From assembly GCA_003254885.1 (NCBI GenBank), contig QANT01007576.1, forward strand, positions 1 through 55,868: a stretch of DNA of 55,868 nucleotides. Direction: 5' to 3'. Shown here in pieces: positions 54,711 to 55,868 of the stretch (position 1 is its first letter; every line of letters begins with the position of its first letter). The DNA comes from Purshia tridentata. Lineage: Eukaryota; Streptophyta; Magnoliopsida; Rosales; Rosaceae. Both the position numbers and the translations under genes were made by a program. The notes under the pieces were generated by a model. That model saw only the letters and a list, made by a program, of their open reading frames with translations, was not told the origin of the DNA and ran no database searches.

Positions 54711-55868
54711 TACCTCAGGACTGCGATGGTTTTAGGGAATGTGGAGTAGGTTGCGGAGATGGACATGAGGAGGCAAATTCTCACTAACATGGGCAAGTAA
54801 GATTTTTGTTGTTGTTTTGTTATGTATGAGAAGCATCCTTGTTTTGCGACCTTGTCTTATGTAGATATTACATGCTTCGACGCTAAACTTGTCAGTTTAT
54901 ATTAGGGGAGTTCGCCTTGATATAGATTATCAAGTTCTGTGTTTTAGACTAAGGATTGGTAGATTGAAATGGTGGCACAGTGTATGGTTCCATGATCATG
55001 TGGTAGTAGTATAGCCACATTTTGCCCTTTTGATGCCCTGCTTTTAGGATGTAAAGGTAGTGATCTAGTTTTAAAAAAATTTTGCTCAATCTACTGGGAT
55101 TCGTCTTCTGTAAATGCCCATATCAGTAGTTTGGTCAGCAATTTGTAATTTTTGTAAGTACTCTACAGAATTTGTTTCAATGAAGAGCATGTAATTTCTG
55201 GGTTCTGAAATTTTTGCACATTTCTCCATTAGTGTCAATCTACTGTCTTATGGGGCAGCTGCATGTATGATTTATCTTAATACTATTTGGCAACAAAATA
55301 TAATGGGCATTCCAATAAGGGTGACCTATAAATATGGTCAACAAAGAAATCAAACCCTGCAGCCCAAGTCTAGATTGTTGCTACTGCTATCTGCATAAAG
55401 TGATTCTCACAGGTTTCATTACCTAGCAGCAAAAGCGTTGTGCAGTGCATGGGCAGCAACTTACCACTATTATTATCCAAACCCACAAAGCTACAACAAT
55501 GGTGGATTAGACCAGAATGACTTTCCACAAATCTTGCAAATAATGGGAATTCTGTTTTAGTATGGTACAACGTTTCCAACGCAGTTTACATTAGTGGGAT
55601 GGCATATAGACACTATTCAGATTAGTGGGGATCTGTTAGCCACTATTTGAGCAAAAGTCCTAGAGTCAGTGTTAGTTTCAAGTTTTGTATTGGCAATTTC
55701 CTTGACAAAACAGCTTGTAATTATTTTAGATTTGAATCTCACACAAGCTCTAGACTAAGTTAGGAACATTTGAGTGTGCAATGAAGTCTACACAGCTGGT
55801 CCTACATCCCTCATGCCTAAGGTAATACCCACATCATGCATTTCACGTAACATCAGTTTTTCACAGAG
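54711..55868. other. CACTA 3' non-coding/subterminal region
   Basis: AT-rich and without coding signal. ATTAGTG/CCACTA motifs cluster at 55590-55655, mirroring CACTAAT at the left end, which suggests approach to the right terminus. The terminus itself is not reached. Confidence 0.45.

Larger units (their letters stand above)
35478..55868 (+). mobile_element. large decayed CACTA (En/Spm) element, right end outside the window
   Basis: Left end CGCTACAAGAAATTTGG is one base off the family terminus CACTACAAGAAA, and subterminal CACTAAT motifs follow (about 35516 and 35695). Internally, in order on the plus strand: TNP2-type transposase (37600-39750), DUF4218 domain (39900-40225), DUF4216 domain (40505-41010), a second gene with Transposase_24/TnpA-like parts (52201-54710), and ATTAGTG motifs again at 55590-55640. 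No right terminus (TTCTTGTAGTG) was found before the window ends. A copia element is inserted at 44205-49024. All coding parts carry stops, so it is non-functional as it stands. Confidence 0.75.

Noticed and set aside
55590..55660. Possible right terminus of the large CACTA element
   Set aside because: ATTAGTG motifs are present, but no TTCTTGTAGTG-type end complementary to the left terminus.
1..55868. tRNA, rRNA or other structural RNA genes
   Set aside because: None recognised by eye. The TGGTATCA-type sites are retroelement primer sites, not tRNA genes. A covariance-model scan was not possible here.

Overview
The window is plant nuclear DNA, almost certainly from a eudicot. One host-type gene remnant sits at the left edge (an NRT1/PTR-family transporter, minus strand, about 88-1946). 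The remaining roughly 52 kb is a nested graveyard of transposable elements. AT-rich spacers, plant tRNA-Met primer sites, Ty3/gypsy and Ty1/copia polyproteins, CACTA transposase domains (TNP2, DUF4218, DUF4216, Transposase_24-like) and a Tourist-type MITE all point to an angiosperm. No intact, clearly functional host protein gene is visible. I cannot name the species.

Layout. 88-3050: NPF transporter pseudogene with two in-frame stops, plus its upstream region. 3331-3681: copia LTR fragment. 3783-5028 and about 19050-19936: two CACTA-like ends facing each other; the right one carries a captured fragment of a 26S proteasome RPT2 gene. Between them: a non-autonomous gag-only gypsy element (LTR1 5029-7261, gag 7392-8643, LTR2 9181-12155), a truncated Tat-like gypsy on the minus strand (12156-15209), and a decayed copia on the plus strand (15210-19046). 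19937-27028: a decayed chromovirus-like gypsy on the minus strand, whose gag is split by a solo LTR of the gag-only family (LTR3, 23792-26342). 27300-29930: polypyrimidine and unassigned DNA. 29933-32263: a second gag-only copy ending against an inverted partial LTR (LTR4). 32264-35475: Athila-like gypsy remnant with a perfect-TSD MITE. 35478 to the end: a large decayed CACTA (En/Spm) element, interrupted by a young copia element (44205-49024) with 325-bp LTRs and a perfect 5-bp target duplication.

The most interesting signal is the gag-only gypsy family, seen here as four LTR copies. Each LTR carries an array of four to five alternating TTC/GAA units spaced exactly two bases apart, a textbook heat-shock element, just upstream of a pyrimidine-rich leader. 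Differences between the copies fall almost only at the spacer positions. The same LTRs contain an apparent intron with GT-AG ends, precisely missing from LTR1, a second donor/acceptor pair, and an array of short hairpin-forming GC-rich repeats. Together these suggest a heat-inducible, spliced, pol-less retrotransposon family mobilised in trans. This is inference from sequence pattern only.

Two single-N positions (7391 and 45773) look like assembly joins. The second is flanked by a 122-bp duplication that breaks an otherwise continuous pol frame. The first may join sequence from two different element copies, so long-range nesting across 7391 should be treated with care.
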